Of a stretch of 55,525 bases of DNA, positions 35,467 through 44,536 are shown in pieces. Both the position numbers and the translations under genes were made by a program. The notes beneath the pieces were generated by a model. That model was not told where the DNA came from, ran no database searches, and worked only from the letters and a program-made list of their open reading frames with translations. Source of the stretch: Roseomonas sp. 18066 (GTDB lineage: Bacteria > Pseudomonadota > Alphaproteobacteria > Acetobacterales > Acetobacteraceae); contig NZ_CACSJM010000020.1 in assembly GCF_902706185.1 (NCBI RefSeq), forward strand, positions 1 to 55,525, read 5' to 3'. How positions within the stretch are numbered: position 1 is the first letter of the stretch; the number at the start of each line of letters is the position of its first letter.

Positions 35467-36408
35467 ATGTTGCCATATCCTCACCGGCACCTCCTCGCCC
35501 TGCAGGGTCTGGAGCCGCCCTATATCGCCGATCTGCTGGATCTGGCGGAATCCTATGCCCTGCTGAACCGCAGCGGCAAAACCCAGCGTGACCTGCTGAA
35601 GGGCCGCACGCTGATCAATCTGTTTTTCGAGGACAGCACCCGCACCCGCACCAGCTTCGAGCTGGCCGGCAAGCGGCTGGGCGCCGACGTGATCAACATG
35701 TCGGTCTCGAACAGCAGCGTGAACAAGGGCGAGACGCTGCTCGACACCGCCTCCACCCTGAATGCCATGCATTGCGACCTGCTGGTGGTGCGGCATGCCC
35801 AGTCCGGCGCGCCGGCGCTGCTCAGCCAGAAGGTCGACGCCGCGGTGATCAATGCCGGCGACGGCACGCATGAGCATCCCACCCAGGCCCTGCTCGACGC
35901 GCTGACCATCCGCCGCCGCAAGGGCCGGCTGGAGAACCTGACCGTCGCCATCTGCGGCGACGTGCTGCACAGCCGGGTCGCGCGCAGCAACATCCACCTG
36001 CTGCTGGCGATGAATTGCCGGGTCCGCCTGGTCGGCCCGCCGACGCTGATGCCGGCCGAGGCCGGGCGGCTCGGAGTCGAGGTGTTCCACGACATGAAGG
36101 CCGGGCTGAATGACGCCGACGTCGTCATGATGCTGCGGCTGCAGCGGGAGCGCATGGTGGGCGGGCTGGTGCCCTCGGCGCGGGAATTCTTCCGCTTCTA
36201 CGGGCTGGACGCCGCCAAGCTGGCGGTGGCCAAGCCGGATGCCATCGTCATGCATCCCGGGCCGATGAATCGCGGCGTCGAGATCGACAGCGCCATCGCC
36301 GACGATCCGGTGCGCAGCGTGATCGGCGAGCAGGTGGAAATGGGGGTCGCGGTCCGCATGGCGGTGCTCGACATCCTCTCGCGCAACCAGCGGCGCAACG
36401 CGCGGTGA
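35467..36408 (+). CDS. pyrB: Aspartate carbamoyltransferase catalytic chain
   Basis: The 313-residue enzyme has the carbamoyl-phosphate motif [20 protein letters not shown], the [16 protein letters not shown] loop, [36 protein letters not shown] and [13 protein letters not shown]. It makes carbamoyl aspartate, the first committed step in pyrimidine synthesis. No pyrI regulatory chain is present. Its TGA overlaps the GTG of the dihydroorotase-like gene (36405-36408), as expected for the PyrB/PyrC' class that forms a dodecamer with an inactive DHOase. Confidence 0.98.
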   Translation: MLPYPHRHLLALQGLEPPYIADLLDLAESYALLNRSGKTQRDLLKGRTLINLFFEDSTRTRTSFELAGKRLGADVINMSVSNSSVNKGETLLDTASTLNAMHCDLLVVRHAQSGAPALLSQKVDAAVINAGDGTHEHPTQALLDALTIRRRKGRLENLTVAICGDVLHSRVARSNIHLLLAMNCRVRLVGPPTLMPAEAGRLGVEVFHDMKAGLNDADVVMMLRLQRERMVGGLVPSAREFFRFYGLDAAKLAVAKPDAIVMHPGPMNRGVEIDSAIADDPVRSVIGEQVEMGVAVRMAVLDILSRNQRRNAR

Positions 36409-37706
36409 CCCCCCCGATGTCCCTGACCACCATCCCCGACACCCTCTTCGTCAATGCCCGGCTGCTCGACCCGGCCAGCGGCCTGGACGCTGCCGGCAGC
36501 CTGCTGGTCAGCGGCGGGCGCATCGCCGACCATGGCGGCTCGCTCGGCCAGCCGGAGGGCGCGACGGTCATCGACTGCGGCGGCGCCATCCTCGCCCCCG
36601 GCCTGGTCGACCTGCGCGCCGCCCTCGGCGAGCCCGGCGCCGAATACCGCGAGACCATCGAATCGGCCGCCATCGCCGCGGCCGCCGGCGGCATCACCAC
36701 CGTCTGCGCCCTGCCCGACACCCAGCCGGCGCTGGACGACCCTGCCCTGGTGCAGTTCCTGCTGCGCAAGGGCGAGGTCACCGGCAGCCTGACGGTGCTG
36801 CCCTATGGCGCCGCCACCAAGGGCTGCGCCGGGCAGGAGCTGTCCGAATTCGGCCTGCTGAAGGAGGCCGGCGCCATCGGCTTCAGCGACGGCACCCGGG
36901 CCATCGGCAATGCCCGCACCATGCGGCTGGCGCTGTCCTACGCCCGGGCCTTCGGCGCCTTCGTGGTGCAGCACCCGGAGGAGCCGGCGCTGGCCAAGGG
37001 CGGTGCCGCCACCGAGGGCGAGCAGGCCACCCGCATGGGCCTGCCCGGCATCCCGCCGGCGGCCGAGGCGATCATGGTGTCGCGCGACATCGCGCTGGCC
37101 CGGCTGACCGGCGGCCATGTGCATTTCGCCCATGTCTCGACCGCCGCGGCGCTGGAGCTGATCCGCGTCGCCAAGGCCGAAGGGCTGCAGGTCACCTGCG
37201 ACACCGCCCCGCCCTATTTCGACCTGAACGAGACAGCGATCGGCGACTTCCGCACCTATGCCAAGCTCTCGCCGCCGCTGCGGCGGGAGGAGGACCGGCT
37301 GGCCGTGGTCGCGGCGCTGGCCGACGGCACCATCGACGCCATCGCCTCCGACCATCAGCCGGCGGATCCCGACGACAAGCGCCTGCCCTTCGCCCAGGCC
37401 TCGGCCGGCGGCACCGGGCTGGCGACGCTGCTGGGCATCACCCTGGCCCGCGTCCATGCCGGCGACCTGCCGCTGCTCGCCGCGATGGCGCTGCTGACCA
37501 GCAGGCCGGCCGCGCTGCTCGGCATCGAGGCCGGCCGGCTGGAGCGCGGCGCGCCCGCCGACCTGGTGCTCTTCGACCTGGAGCGCGCCTGGAAGGTCGA
37601 GGCCGGCAAGCTGCCCGGCAAGGCGCAGAACTCGCCCTTCGACGGGCGGGCGCTGGAAGGCCGGGTGGTGGGCACCTGGAAGGCCGGCCGCCGGGTGTTC
37701 GGCTGA
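36405..37706 (+). CDS. pyrC: Dihydroorotase-like protein lacking the metal HxH motif (PyrC')
   Basis: The 433-residue protein has the whole dihydroorotase/amidohydrolase fold ([86 protein letters not shown]). The D-x-H-V-H-L-R signature is replaced by DLRAALG (residues 69-75), so both metal-binding histidines and the substrate arginine are gone. The later His190, His243 and the ASDH Asp remain. It is probably an inactive structural partner of PyrB, as known for PyrC' of Pseudomonas; a true dihydroorotase must lie elsewhere. ATG 36417 is an alternative start. Confidence 0.88.
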   Translation: MTPPMSLTTIPDTLFVNARLLDPASGLDAAGSLLVSGGRIADHGGSLGQPEGATVIDCGGAILAPGLVDLRAALGEPGAEYRETIESAAIAAAAGGITTVCALPDTQPALDDPALVQFLLRKGEVTGSLTVLPYGAATKGCAGQELSEFGLLKEAGAIGFSDGTRAIGNARTMRLALSYARAFGAFVVQHPEEPALAKGGAATEGEQATRMGLPGIPPAAEAIMVSRDIALARLTGGHVHFAHVSTAAALELIRVAKAEGLQVTCDTAPPYFDLNETAIGDFRTYAKLSPPLRREEDRLAVVAALADGTIDAIASDHQPADPDDKRLPFAQASAGGTGLATLLGITLARVHAGDLPLLAAMALLTSRPAALLGIEAGRLERGAPADLVLFDLERAWKVEAGKLPGKAQNSPFDGRALEGRVVGTWKAGRRVFG

Positions 37707-38290
37707 TGCTGCTGCTGGCGGCGGCCGTCATCGGCTATCTCTCGGGCTCGGTGCCCTATGGGCTGCTGCTGACGCGGGCCGCCGGTCTCGGCGATATCCG
37801 CCAGATCGGCAGCGGCAATATCGGCGCCACCAACGTGCTGCGCACCGGCAACAAGAAGGTGGCGGCGGCGACGCTGCTGCTGGATGCGCTGAAGGGCGTG
37901 GTGCCGGTGCTGCTGCTGACCGCGCTGTGGGGGCGGGAAGCCGGGCTGATCGCCGGCCTCGCCGCCCTGCTCGGCCATGTCTTCCCGGTCTGGCTGGGCT
38001 TCAAGGGCGGCAAGGGCGTCGCCACCGGCGCCGGCGTGCTGCTGGCCGCCGCCTGGTGGCTGGGCCTGATCGGCGCCGTCATCTGGGTGGTCATGGCCAA
38101 GACCACCAGGATCTCCTCGGCCTCGGCGCTGACCGCCTGCGCCGCGGCGCCGGTGATCGCGGCGCTGGCCGGCGACTGGATGCTGGCCGGCTTCGCCCTG
38201 GTGCTGGCGGCGATCATCATCGCCCGCCACCACGAGAATATCCGCCGCCTGCTGGCCGGCACCGAGCCGCGGATCGGCCGCAAGACATGA
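37706..38290 (+). CDS. plsY: Glycerol-3-phosphate acyltransferase PlsY
   Basis: The 194-residue membrane enzyme has the three PlsY motifs: GYLSGSVPYGLLL, DIRQIGSGNIGATNVLR, and HVFPVWLGFKGGKGVATGAG, with about five to six helices. It transfers the acyl group from acyl-phosphate to glycerol-3-phosphate, starting phospholipid synthesis. The ATG shares its A with the previous stop (TGATG) and its own TGA overlaps dprA (38287-38290), so pyrB-pyrC'-plsY-dprA read as one unit. Confidence 0.97.
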   Translation: MLLLAAAVIGYLSGSVPYGLLLTRAAGLGDIRQIGSGNIGATNVLRTGNKKVAAATLLLDALKGVVPVLLLTALWGREAGLIAGLAALLGHVFPVWLGFKGGKGVATGAGVLLAAAWWLGLIGAVIWVVMAKTTRISSASALTACAAAPVIAALAGDWMLAGFALVLAAIIIARHHENIRRLLAGTEPRIGRKT

Positions 38291-39396
38291 CCCCGGCGGC
38301 GGAAGGCAGCGTGCTGGCACGGCTCAGGCTGGCCCGCACCGAGGGCATCGGCCCGTTGACCTTCCGCCGCCTGCTGAACCGCCACGGCAGCGCGGCCGCC
38401 GTGCTCGAGGCCCTGCCCGGGGCCGGGCGCGGCCTGACCTACTACCCGCCGCCGCCGGCCCGCATCCACCGCGAGCTGGACGCCGTCGCCGCCATGGGCG
38501 GCCGCTTCATCTTCCTCGACGACCCTGACTACCCGCCGCTGCTGGCGCAGCTGGCCGACGCGCCGGCAGCGCTCGCCGTCATCGGCGAGGCCGGGCTGCT
38601 GCGGCAGCGCCAGGTGGCGCTGGTCGGCGCGCGGCATGCCTCCGCCCTCGGCCGCCGCTTCGCCGGCGAGCTGGCCGAGGAGCTGGCCGGCGCCGGCATC
38701 GTCGTCACCTCGGGCCTCGCCCGCGGCATCGATGGCGCGGCGCATGTCGGCGCGCTGCGCGCCGGCCGCACCATCGCCGTCATCCCCGGCGGGCTGGACC
38801 GCGCCTATCCACCGGAGCACGCCGAGCTGCAGGGGCTGATCGCCGAGCATGGCGCCGTGGTGGCGGAGGCGCCGCTCGGCACCGCCCCGATCGCCCGGCA
38901 TTTCCCGCGCCGCAACCGCATCATCGCCGGCCTCAGCCTGGGCGTGGTGGTGGTCGAGGCGGCGTTGCGCTCGGGCACGCTGATGACCGCGCGGCTGGCC
39001 CTCGATGCCGGGCGGGAGGTCTTCGCGGTGCCCGGCAGCCCGCTGGATCCGCGCTGCGCCGGCGGCAACGACCTGCTGCGCCAGGGGGCCTGGCTGACCG
39101 AACGGGCCGATGACGTTCTCGCGAATTTGCCCCAGGCGCCGCGCGAAACGCCCCTGCTGGCGCCGCGTCCGCCGCCCAAAATAGTGCCCGAAGCGCCGCC
39201 GCCGCCGCCGGACGGGGCCGACCCGGCCGCGCAACTGCTTGATCTGATAGGGGCTTCGCCGGTTGTGGTTGACGAGTTGATGCGACGCTGCCACCTCTCT
39301 GCCGCTGCGGTGCAGGCCCTGCTGTTCGAACTCGAGCTGGAGGGACGGATCGCGATCCTGCCGGGAAACCGGGTTGTCCGCAGCGGATTACGTTAA
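38287..39396 (+). CDS. dprA: DNA-processing protein DprA
   Basis: The 369-residue protein has an N-terminal helix-hairpin part (RLARTEGIGPLTFRRLLNRH). The Rossmann-like DprA core follows: VALVGARHASALGRRFAGEL, GIVVTSGLARGIDGAAHVGA, TIAVIPGGLDRAYPPEHAEL, FPRRNRIIAGLSLGVVVVEA. A C-terminal winged-helix domain (ASPVVVDELMRRCHLSAAAV) closes it. It loads RecA onto incoming single-stranded DNA in transformation. A proline-rich linker (residues about 285-310) separates core and tail. The ATGA overlap with plsY fixes the start. Confidence 0.96.
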   Translation: MTPAAEGSVLARLRLARTEGIGPLTFRRLLNRHGSAAAVLEALPGAGRGLTYYPPPPARIHRELDAVAAMGGRFIFLDDPDYPPLLAQLADAPAALAVIGEAGLLRQRQVALVGARHASALGRRFAGELAEELAGAGIVVTSGLARGIDGAAHVGALRAGRTIAVIPGGLDRAYPPEHAELQGLIAEHGAVVAEAPLGTAPIARHFPRRNRIIAGLSLGVVVVEAALRSGTLMTARLALDAGREVFAVPGSPLDPRCAGGNDLLRQGAWLTERADDVLANLPQAPRETPLLAPRPPPKIVPEAPPPPPDGADPAAQLLDLIGASPVVVDELMRRCHLSAAAVQALLFELELEGRIAILPGNRVVRSGLR

Positions 39397-39426
39397 AAGC
39401 ATCACCTGAGCAGTTCAGCAGCCCCG

Positions 39427-39450
39427 CCCCCGGGCAGTTCCGTCCGGGGG
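39427..39450. other. Hairpin between dprA and topA
   Basis: CCCCCGG (39427-39433) and CCGGGGG (39444-39450) form a 7-bp stem with a 10-base loop, 31 bases after the dprA stop. No T-run follows, so an intrinsic terminator is doubtful; it could be a processing or leader structure. Confidence 0.35.
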
Positions 39451-39477
39451 TGACAGAGAGAGCGCACCGCACCCGCC

Positions 39478-42216
39478 ATGACCGACGTCGTCGTCGTCGA
39501 ATCGCCGGCCAAGGCGAAGACCATCAACAAGTATCTCGGGCAGGACTTCACCGTCCTGGCGAGCTTCGGCCACGTGCGCGACCTGCCCGCCAAGGATGGC
39601 AGCGTCCGCCCGGACGAGGACTTCGCCATGGACTGGCTGGCGGAGGACCGTGGCGAGAGGCAGGTGGCGGCCATCGCCAAGGCCGTGAAGGGCGCGCGCA
39701 ACCTCTACCTCGCCACCGATCCGGATCGCGAGGGCGAGGCGATCTCCTGGCACGTCCAGGAGATGCTGCGGCAGAAGGGCGCGCTGAAGGGCGTGACCGT
39801 CCACCGCATCACCTTCAACGAGATCACCAAGCGGGCCATCCAGCATGCGGTGGCCCACCCGCGGGAGCTCGACACCCCGCTGATCGACGCCTATCTGGCG
39901 CGGCGCGCGCTGGACTACCTGGTGGGCTTCACCCTGTCCCCCGTGCTGTGGCGCAAGCTGCCGGGCAGCCGCTCGGCCGGCCGCGTGCAGTCGGTCGCCC
40001 TGCGGCTGATCTGCGAGCGCGAGGCCGAGATCGAGATCTTCCGGGCGCGCGAGTACTGGACCGTCGAGGGGCGCTTCCTGACCGCCGCCGGCGCGCCCTT
40101 CTCCGCCCGGCTGACGCATCTGGAGGGCAAGCGGCTCGACCAGTTCGACCTGAACGACGAGGCCAGCGCCAGCCGCGCCAAGGCCGCCGTCGAGGCCGGC
40201 AGCTTCTCCATCGGCAGCGTCGAGAAGAAGCGCACCCGCCGCAACCCGCCGCCGCCTTTCACCACCTCGACCCTGCAGCAGGAGGCCTCGCGCAAGCTGG
40301 GCTTCGGCGCGCAGCAGACCATGCGCCAGGCGCAGCAGCTCTACGAGGGCGTCGACATCCAGGGCGAGACCGTCGGCCTGATCACCTACATGCGGACCGA
40401 CGGCGTGCAGATGGCGCGGGAAGCGATGTTCGCCATCCGCGACCATGTGAGCTCCGCCTTCGGCCCCGACTATGTGCCGGCCGCGCCCCGCGAATATTCC
40501 TCCAAGGCGAAGAATGCCCAGGAGGCGCATGAGGCGATCCGCCCCACCGACGTGACCCGCACGCCGGAGCAGGTCGCCCGCTTCCTGTCGCCCGAGCAGC
40601 GCCGCCTCTACGAGCTGGTCTGGAAGCGTGCGGTCGCCAGCCAGATGCAGTCGGCGGAGCTGGACCAGACGGGGGTCGAGCTGGTCGAGCCCGCGGGCAA
40701 GACCAGGCTGCGCGCCACCGGCAGCGTCATCGCCTTCGACGGCTTCCTGAAGCTGTATCGCGAGGATGTGGACGACGCGCCCACGGGTGCCGCCTCCAGC
40801 GAGGAGGATGACAGCCGTACCCTGCCGCCGATGCGCGAGAAGGACCCGGCGAAGCTGACCGCGGCCCAGGCCGACCAGCACTTCACCCAGCCGCCGCCGC
40901 GCTATTCGGAGGCCAGCCTGGTGAAGAAGATGGAGGAGCTCGGCATCGGCCGCCCCTCCACCTATGCCTCGATCCTGCAGACGCTGCAGGACCGCGACTA
41001 CGTCAAGATCGACAAGCGGCGCTTCTATCCCGAGGATCGCGGCCGGCTGGTCACCGCCTTCCTGGTGAATTTCTTCGAGAAATACGTCGATAGCGGCTTC
41101 ACCGCGACGCTCGAGGAGCAGCTCGACGACATCTCCGGCGGCCGGGCCGACTGGCGCGCGGTGATGCGCGCCTTCTGGGAGGACTTCAACGCCGCGGTTC
41201 TGGCCACCAAGGACCTCACCATCAGCGCCGTCATCGACGCGCTGGACGAGGAGCTGGGCCAGCACTTCTTCCCGGCGCCGGCCGAAGGCGGCGACCCGCG
41301 TGCCTGCCCGGCCTGCGGCAATGGCCGGATGGGCCTGCGGCTCGGCCGCAACGGCGCCTTCATCGGCTGCTCCAACTATCCGGAATGCCGCCACACCCGG
41401 CCGCTGTCGGTGGCCGGCGCCGAGGCGGAGGGCGAGGGCGCGCTGAATGGCGGCATCAAGGAGCTGGGCACCGACCCGGTCTCTGGCGCCCAGGTGACGC
41501 TGCGCCGCGGCCCCTATGGCCTCTATGTCCAGCTCGGCGAGGGCACCACCGACGCCAAGGGCAAGGCGGTGAAGCCCAAGCGCACCAGCCTGGCGCGCGG
41601 CATGGAGCCGGATTCGATCGACCTGGAGCGCGGCCTGGCGCTGCTCTCCCTGCCCCGTATCATCGGCCCGCATCCCGAGACCGGCGACGAGATCACCACC
41701 GCCATCGGCCGCTTCGGCCCCTACGTGAAGATGGGCAGCATCTTCAAGTCGATCGATAAGGATGACGATGTCCTCAGCATCGGCATCAACCGCGCCGTCG
41801 CCCTGCTGGCCGATGCCAAGGCCAAGGTGCGCGGCCTGGGCCCGCATCCGAAGGATGGCGAGCCGGTCGAGGTGAAGCGCGGCCGCTTCGGCCCCTATGC
41901 CCAGCATGCCGGCATGGTGGCCAGCCTGCCGCGCGGCACCCAGATGGAAGAGGTGACGCTGGAGCAGGCGGTGCTGCTGCTGGCCGAGAAGGGCAAGAAG
42001 CTGCCGCCGCTCGGCAAGAAGGGCCCGGCCAGCAAGGCCAAGAGCAAGGCGAAGCCCGCCGCCGAGGCGGCTGACGCGGCGCCGAAGCCGAAGCCCGCGC
42101 GCAAGGCGCCCGCCAAGACGGCGACCAAGGCGGCCCCCGCCAAGGCCGCCGCGGCCAAGACCACCGCCGCCCGCCCCAAGGCCGCCGCCAAGGCGCCGGC
42201 CAAGGCCAAGGCTTGA
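39478..42216 (+). CDS. topA: DNA topoisomerase I
   Basis: The 912-residue type IA topoisomerase has the Toprim start VVVESPAKAKTINKYLG, YLATDPDREGEAISWHVQEM and the active Tyr304 in GLITYMRTDGVQMA. SYASILQT-type gate motifs follow (GIGRPSTYASILQTLQDRDY), then one C4 zinc site (CPACGNGRMG…CSNYPEC) and repeated C-terminal domains (TLRRGPYGLYVQLGEG, GRFGPYVKMGS, KRGRFGPYAQHAG). The last 65 residues are a Lys/Ala/Pro-rich basic tail like histone H1, common in high-GC alphaproteobacteria and probably DNA-binding. Its TGA overlaps the TTG of rnr (TTGA). Confidence 0.98.
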   Translation: MTDVVVVESPAKAKTINKYLGQDFTVLASFGHVRDLPAKDGSVRPDEDFAMDWLAEDRGERQVAAIAKAVKGARNLYLATDPDREGEAISWHVQEMLRQKGALKGVTVHRITFNEITKRAIQHAVAHPRELDTPLIDAYLARRALDYLVGFTLSPVLWRKLPGSRSAGRVQSVALRLICEREAEIEIFRAREYWTVEGRFLTAAGAPFSARLTHLEGKRLDQFDLNDEASASRAKAAVEAGSFSIGSVEKKRTRRNPPPPFTTSTLQQEASRKLGFGAQQTMRQAQQLYEGVDIQGETVGLITYMRTDGVQMAREAMFAIRDHVSSAFGPDYVPAAPREYSSKAKNAQEAHEAIRPTDVTRTPEQVARFLSPEQRRLYELVWKRAVASQMQSAELDQTGVELVEPAGKTRLRATGSVIAFDGFLKLYREDVDDAPTGAASSEEDDSRTLPPMREKDPAKLTAAQADQHFTQPPPRYSEASLVKKMEELGIGRPSTYASILQTLQDRDYVKIDKRRFYPEDRGRLVTAFLVNFFEKYVDSGFTATLEEQLDDISGGRADWRAVMRAFWEDFNAAVLATKDLTISAVIDALDEELGQHFFPAPAEGGDPRACPACGNGRMGLRLGRNGAFIGCSNYPECRHTRPLSVAGAEAEGEGALNGGIKELGTDPVSGAQVTLRRGPYGLYVQLGEGTTDAKGKAVKPKRTSLARGMEPDSIDLERGLALLSLPRIIGPHPETGDEITTAIGRFGPYVKMGSIFKSIDKDDDVLSIGINRAVALLADAKAKVRGLGPHPKDGEPVEVKRGRFGPYAQHAGMVASLPRGTQMEEVTLEQAVLLLAEKGKKLPPLGKKGPASKAKSKAKPAAEAADAAPKPKPARKAPAKTATKAAPAKAAAAKTTAARPKAAAKAPAKAKA

Positions 42217-44474
42217 GCGGGCCCGGGGACACGCCCCCGGAAGCGCGGGCCGCCGATCCTGCTTCGGCGGCCCCGCCCTTGCCCTCGCGCGAGGCGCTGC
42301 GGCGCTTCCTGCGCGAGACGCCCGGCCGCCCCGACAAGAGCGACATCGCCCGGCATTTCGGCCTGACCACCGAGCAGCGCCCGGCGCTGCGCGACCTGCT
42401 GAAGGAGCTGGAGCGCGAAGGCGTGCTGTTCCAGGCCGGCCGCAAGCCGCAGCCCCCCGGCCGCCTGCCCGAGATGGCGCCGGTCGAGGTCTTCGGCACC
42501 GATGCCGATGGCGATCCCCTGGCGCGCCCGCTGGCCTGGGAAGGCGGCGGCCGCGCGCCGCTGGTCTATATGCGCCCCGAGCGTCCCGGCCAGCCGGCCC
42601 TGGCCCCCGGCGAGCGGGTGGTGGCGCGGCTGAAGCCGATCGGCCCCGGCCGCTACGAGGGCCGCACCTTCAAGCGGCTGGGCATGGGGGCGCCGGCGCG
42701 CCTGCTCGGCGTCTATCGCGACGGCAGGCTGCAGCCGACCGACAAGCGTGCCCGCGCCGAATGGAGCGTGGCGCCCGAGGACCGGCTCGGCGCCGAGGAT
42801 GGCGACCTGGTGCTGGCCGAGCCGCTGCCCGGCAACCCCTTCGGCCTCAGCCCGGCGCGCGTCACCGAGCGGCTCGGCCCGATGGACGCGCCGCGCGCCG
42901 TGTCCTTGCTGTGCATCCATGCGCATCGGATTCCCGACAGCTTCGATCAGGCGGCGCTGGACGAGGCCGCCGCCGCGCAACCCGTCGATCTGGCCGGCCG
43001 CACCGACCTGCGCGACCTGCCGCTGGTCACCATCGATGGCGACGACGCCCGCGATTTCGACGACGCAGTCTGGGCCGAACCCGACAGCGCCGGCTGGAAG
43101 CTGGTCGTCGCCATCGCCGACGTTGCTCACTATGTCCGCCCGGGCAGCGCGCTCGATCGCGCCGCCTGGGGCCGCGGCAACAGCGTCTATTTCCCCGACC
43201 GCGTCGTGCCGATGCTGCCCGAGGCGCTGTCCAACGGCCTGTGCAGCCTGCGGCCGGGCGAGGAGCGCGGCTGCCTCTTCGTCGAGATGCGCTTCGATGC
43301 CCAGGGCCAGAAGCAGGCGCACCGCTTCGGCCGCGGGCTGATGCGCTCGGCGGCGCGGCTGACCTATGAGGAAGTCCAGGCGACCCGCACCCCCGGCGCG
43401 CCACAGCCCGAGGTCGCTGGCCAGATCGCACATCTCTACGGCGCCTTCGCCGTGCTGCAGGCGGCGCGCGAGCGGCGCGGCACCCTCGACCTCGACCTGC
43501 CGGAGCGGCGCGTGGTGATGGATGCCGATGGCGAGGTGCGCGACGTGCTGCCGCGCGCCCGCCTCGACTCGCACCGGCTGATCGAGGAATTCATGGTCGC
43601 CGCCAATGTCTGCGCCGCCGAGGAGCTGGAGCGGCTGCGCCAGCCCTGCCTCTACCGCGTGCATGACCGGCCCTCGGACCAGAAGCTGGAGGCGCTGCGG
43701 CAGTTCCTCGATTCGCTGGAGCTCGACCTGCCCGCCGCCGGCGAGCTGCGCCCGCGCCACTTCGCCGCCCTCCTCGACCGCATGCGCGAGCGCCCCGAGG
43801 CGCGGCTGCTGCACGAGACGGTGCTGCGCGCACAGTCGCAGGCCGCCTATAGCCCCGAGAATATCGGCCATTTCGGCCTGGCGCTGTCGCGCTACGCCCA
43901 CTTTACCAGCCCGATCCGGCGCTATGCCGACCTCGTCGTGCACCGCGCCTTGGTGCGCGGCTTGAAGCTCGGCGACGACGGGCTGCAGGACGCCGAGATT
44001 GAGCGCCTGCCCGACACCGCCGAGCACATTACCCGCACCGAGCGCCGCGCCGCGGCGGCCGAGCGCGAGGCGTTGGAGCGCTACCTGACCCGCCACATGG
44101 CGTCCCGCGTCGGCAGCATGTTCGCCGCGCGGATTTCAGGGGTGACACGCTTCGGTCTCTTCGTCACGGTTGAGGAGAATGGCGCGAGCGGACTCGTGCC
44201 ATCGTCATCCCTGCCGGACGATCAATGGACTTACGAGGAAGCCGAGCACCGGCTTTCCGGCCGCTCTACGCGTCTTGCCTTCACCCTGGGGCAGGCCGTG
44301 GAACTGCGCCTGGCCGAGGCCGTGCCGCTGACCGGCGGCCTGCGCTTCCAGCTGCTGGAGGGGGTGGCGCCAGCGCCGGGGGCCCGGCGCAGCCGGGTGC
44401 GGCGGGCGCCGCCGAAGAAGACCGCCTCGTCGAGCCAGCAGGGAGCCGCCGGGCGCGGCCCAGGCCGGCGCTAG
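42213..44474 (+). CDS. rnr: Ribonuclease R
   Basis: The 753-residue exoribonuclease has an N-terminal winged helix (KSDIARHFGLTTEQRPALRD) and cold-shock-like domains. The RNB catalytic domain carries LVTIDGDDARDFDDAVWAEP (metal-binding aspartates near residues 275-283), HYVRPGSALDRAAWGRGNSV, YFPDRVVPMLPEALSNGLCS and HFTSPIRRYADLVVHRALV. An S1 domain (SRVGSMFAARISGVTRFGLF) and a basic tail follow. It degrades structured RNA 3' to 5'. TTG 42213 overlapping the topA stop is the only likely start; no ATG occurs before the conserved part. Confidence 0.96.
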   Translation: MSGPGDTPPEARAADPASAAPPLPSREALRRFLRETPGRPDKSDIARHFGLTTEQRPALRDLLKELEREGVLFQAGRKPQPPGRLPEMAPVEVFGTDADGDPLARPLAWEGGGRAPLVYMRPERPGQPALAPGERVVARLKPIGPGRYEGRTFKRLGMGAPARLLGVYRDGRLQPTDKRARAEWSVAPEDRLGAEDGDLVLAEPLPGNPFGLSPARVTERLGPMDAPRAVSLLCIHAHRIPDSFDQAALDEAAAAQPVDLAGRTDLRDLPLVTIDGDDARDFDDAVWAEPDSAGWKLVVAIADVAHYVRPGSALDRAAWGRGNSVYFPDRVVPMLPEALSNGLCSLRPGEERGCLFVEMRFDAQGQKQAHRFGRGLMRSAARLTYEEVQATRTPGAPQPEVAGQIAHLYGAFAVLQAARERRGTLDLDLPERRVVMDADGEVRDVLPRARLDSHRLIEEFMVAANVCAAEELERLRQPCLYRVHDRPSDQKLEALRQFLDSLELDLPAAGELRPRHFAALLDRMRERPEARLLHETVLRAQSQAAYSPENIGHFGLALSRYAHFTSPIRRYADLVVHRALVRGLKLGDDGLQDAEIERLPDTAEHITRTERRAAAAEREALERYLTRHMASRVGSMFAARISGVTRFGLFVTVEENGASGLVPSSSLPDDQWTYEEAEHRLSGRSTRLAFTLGQAVELRLAEAVPLTGGLRFQLLEGVAPAPGARRSRVRRAPPKKTASSSQQGAAGRGPGRR

Positions 44475-44536
44475 GCACGGTCGCCCTGCCCCCGGCGCGC
44501 GCCGCGCGCCCCAGCCTGCCGGCCCTGCTGCGCGGC

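Noticed and set aside
39415..41907. 830-codon minus-strand open frame opposite topA
   Set aside because: It is the antisense shadow of topA, with low-complexity content.
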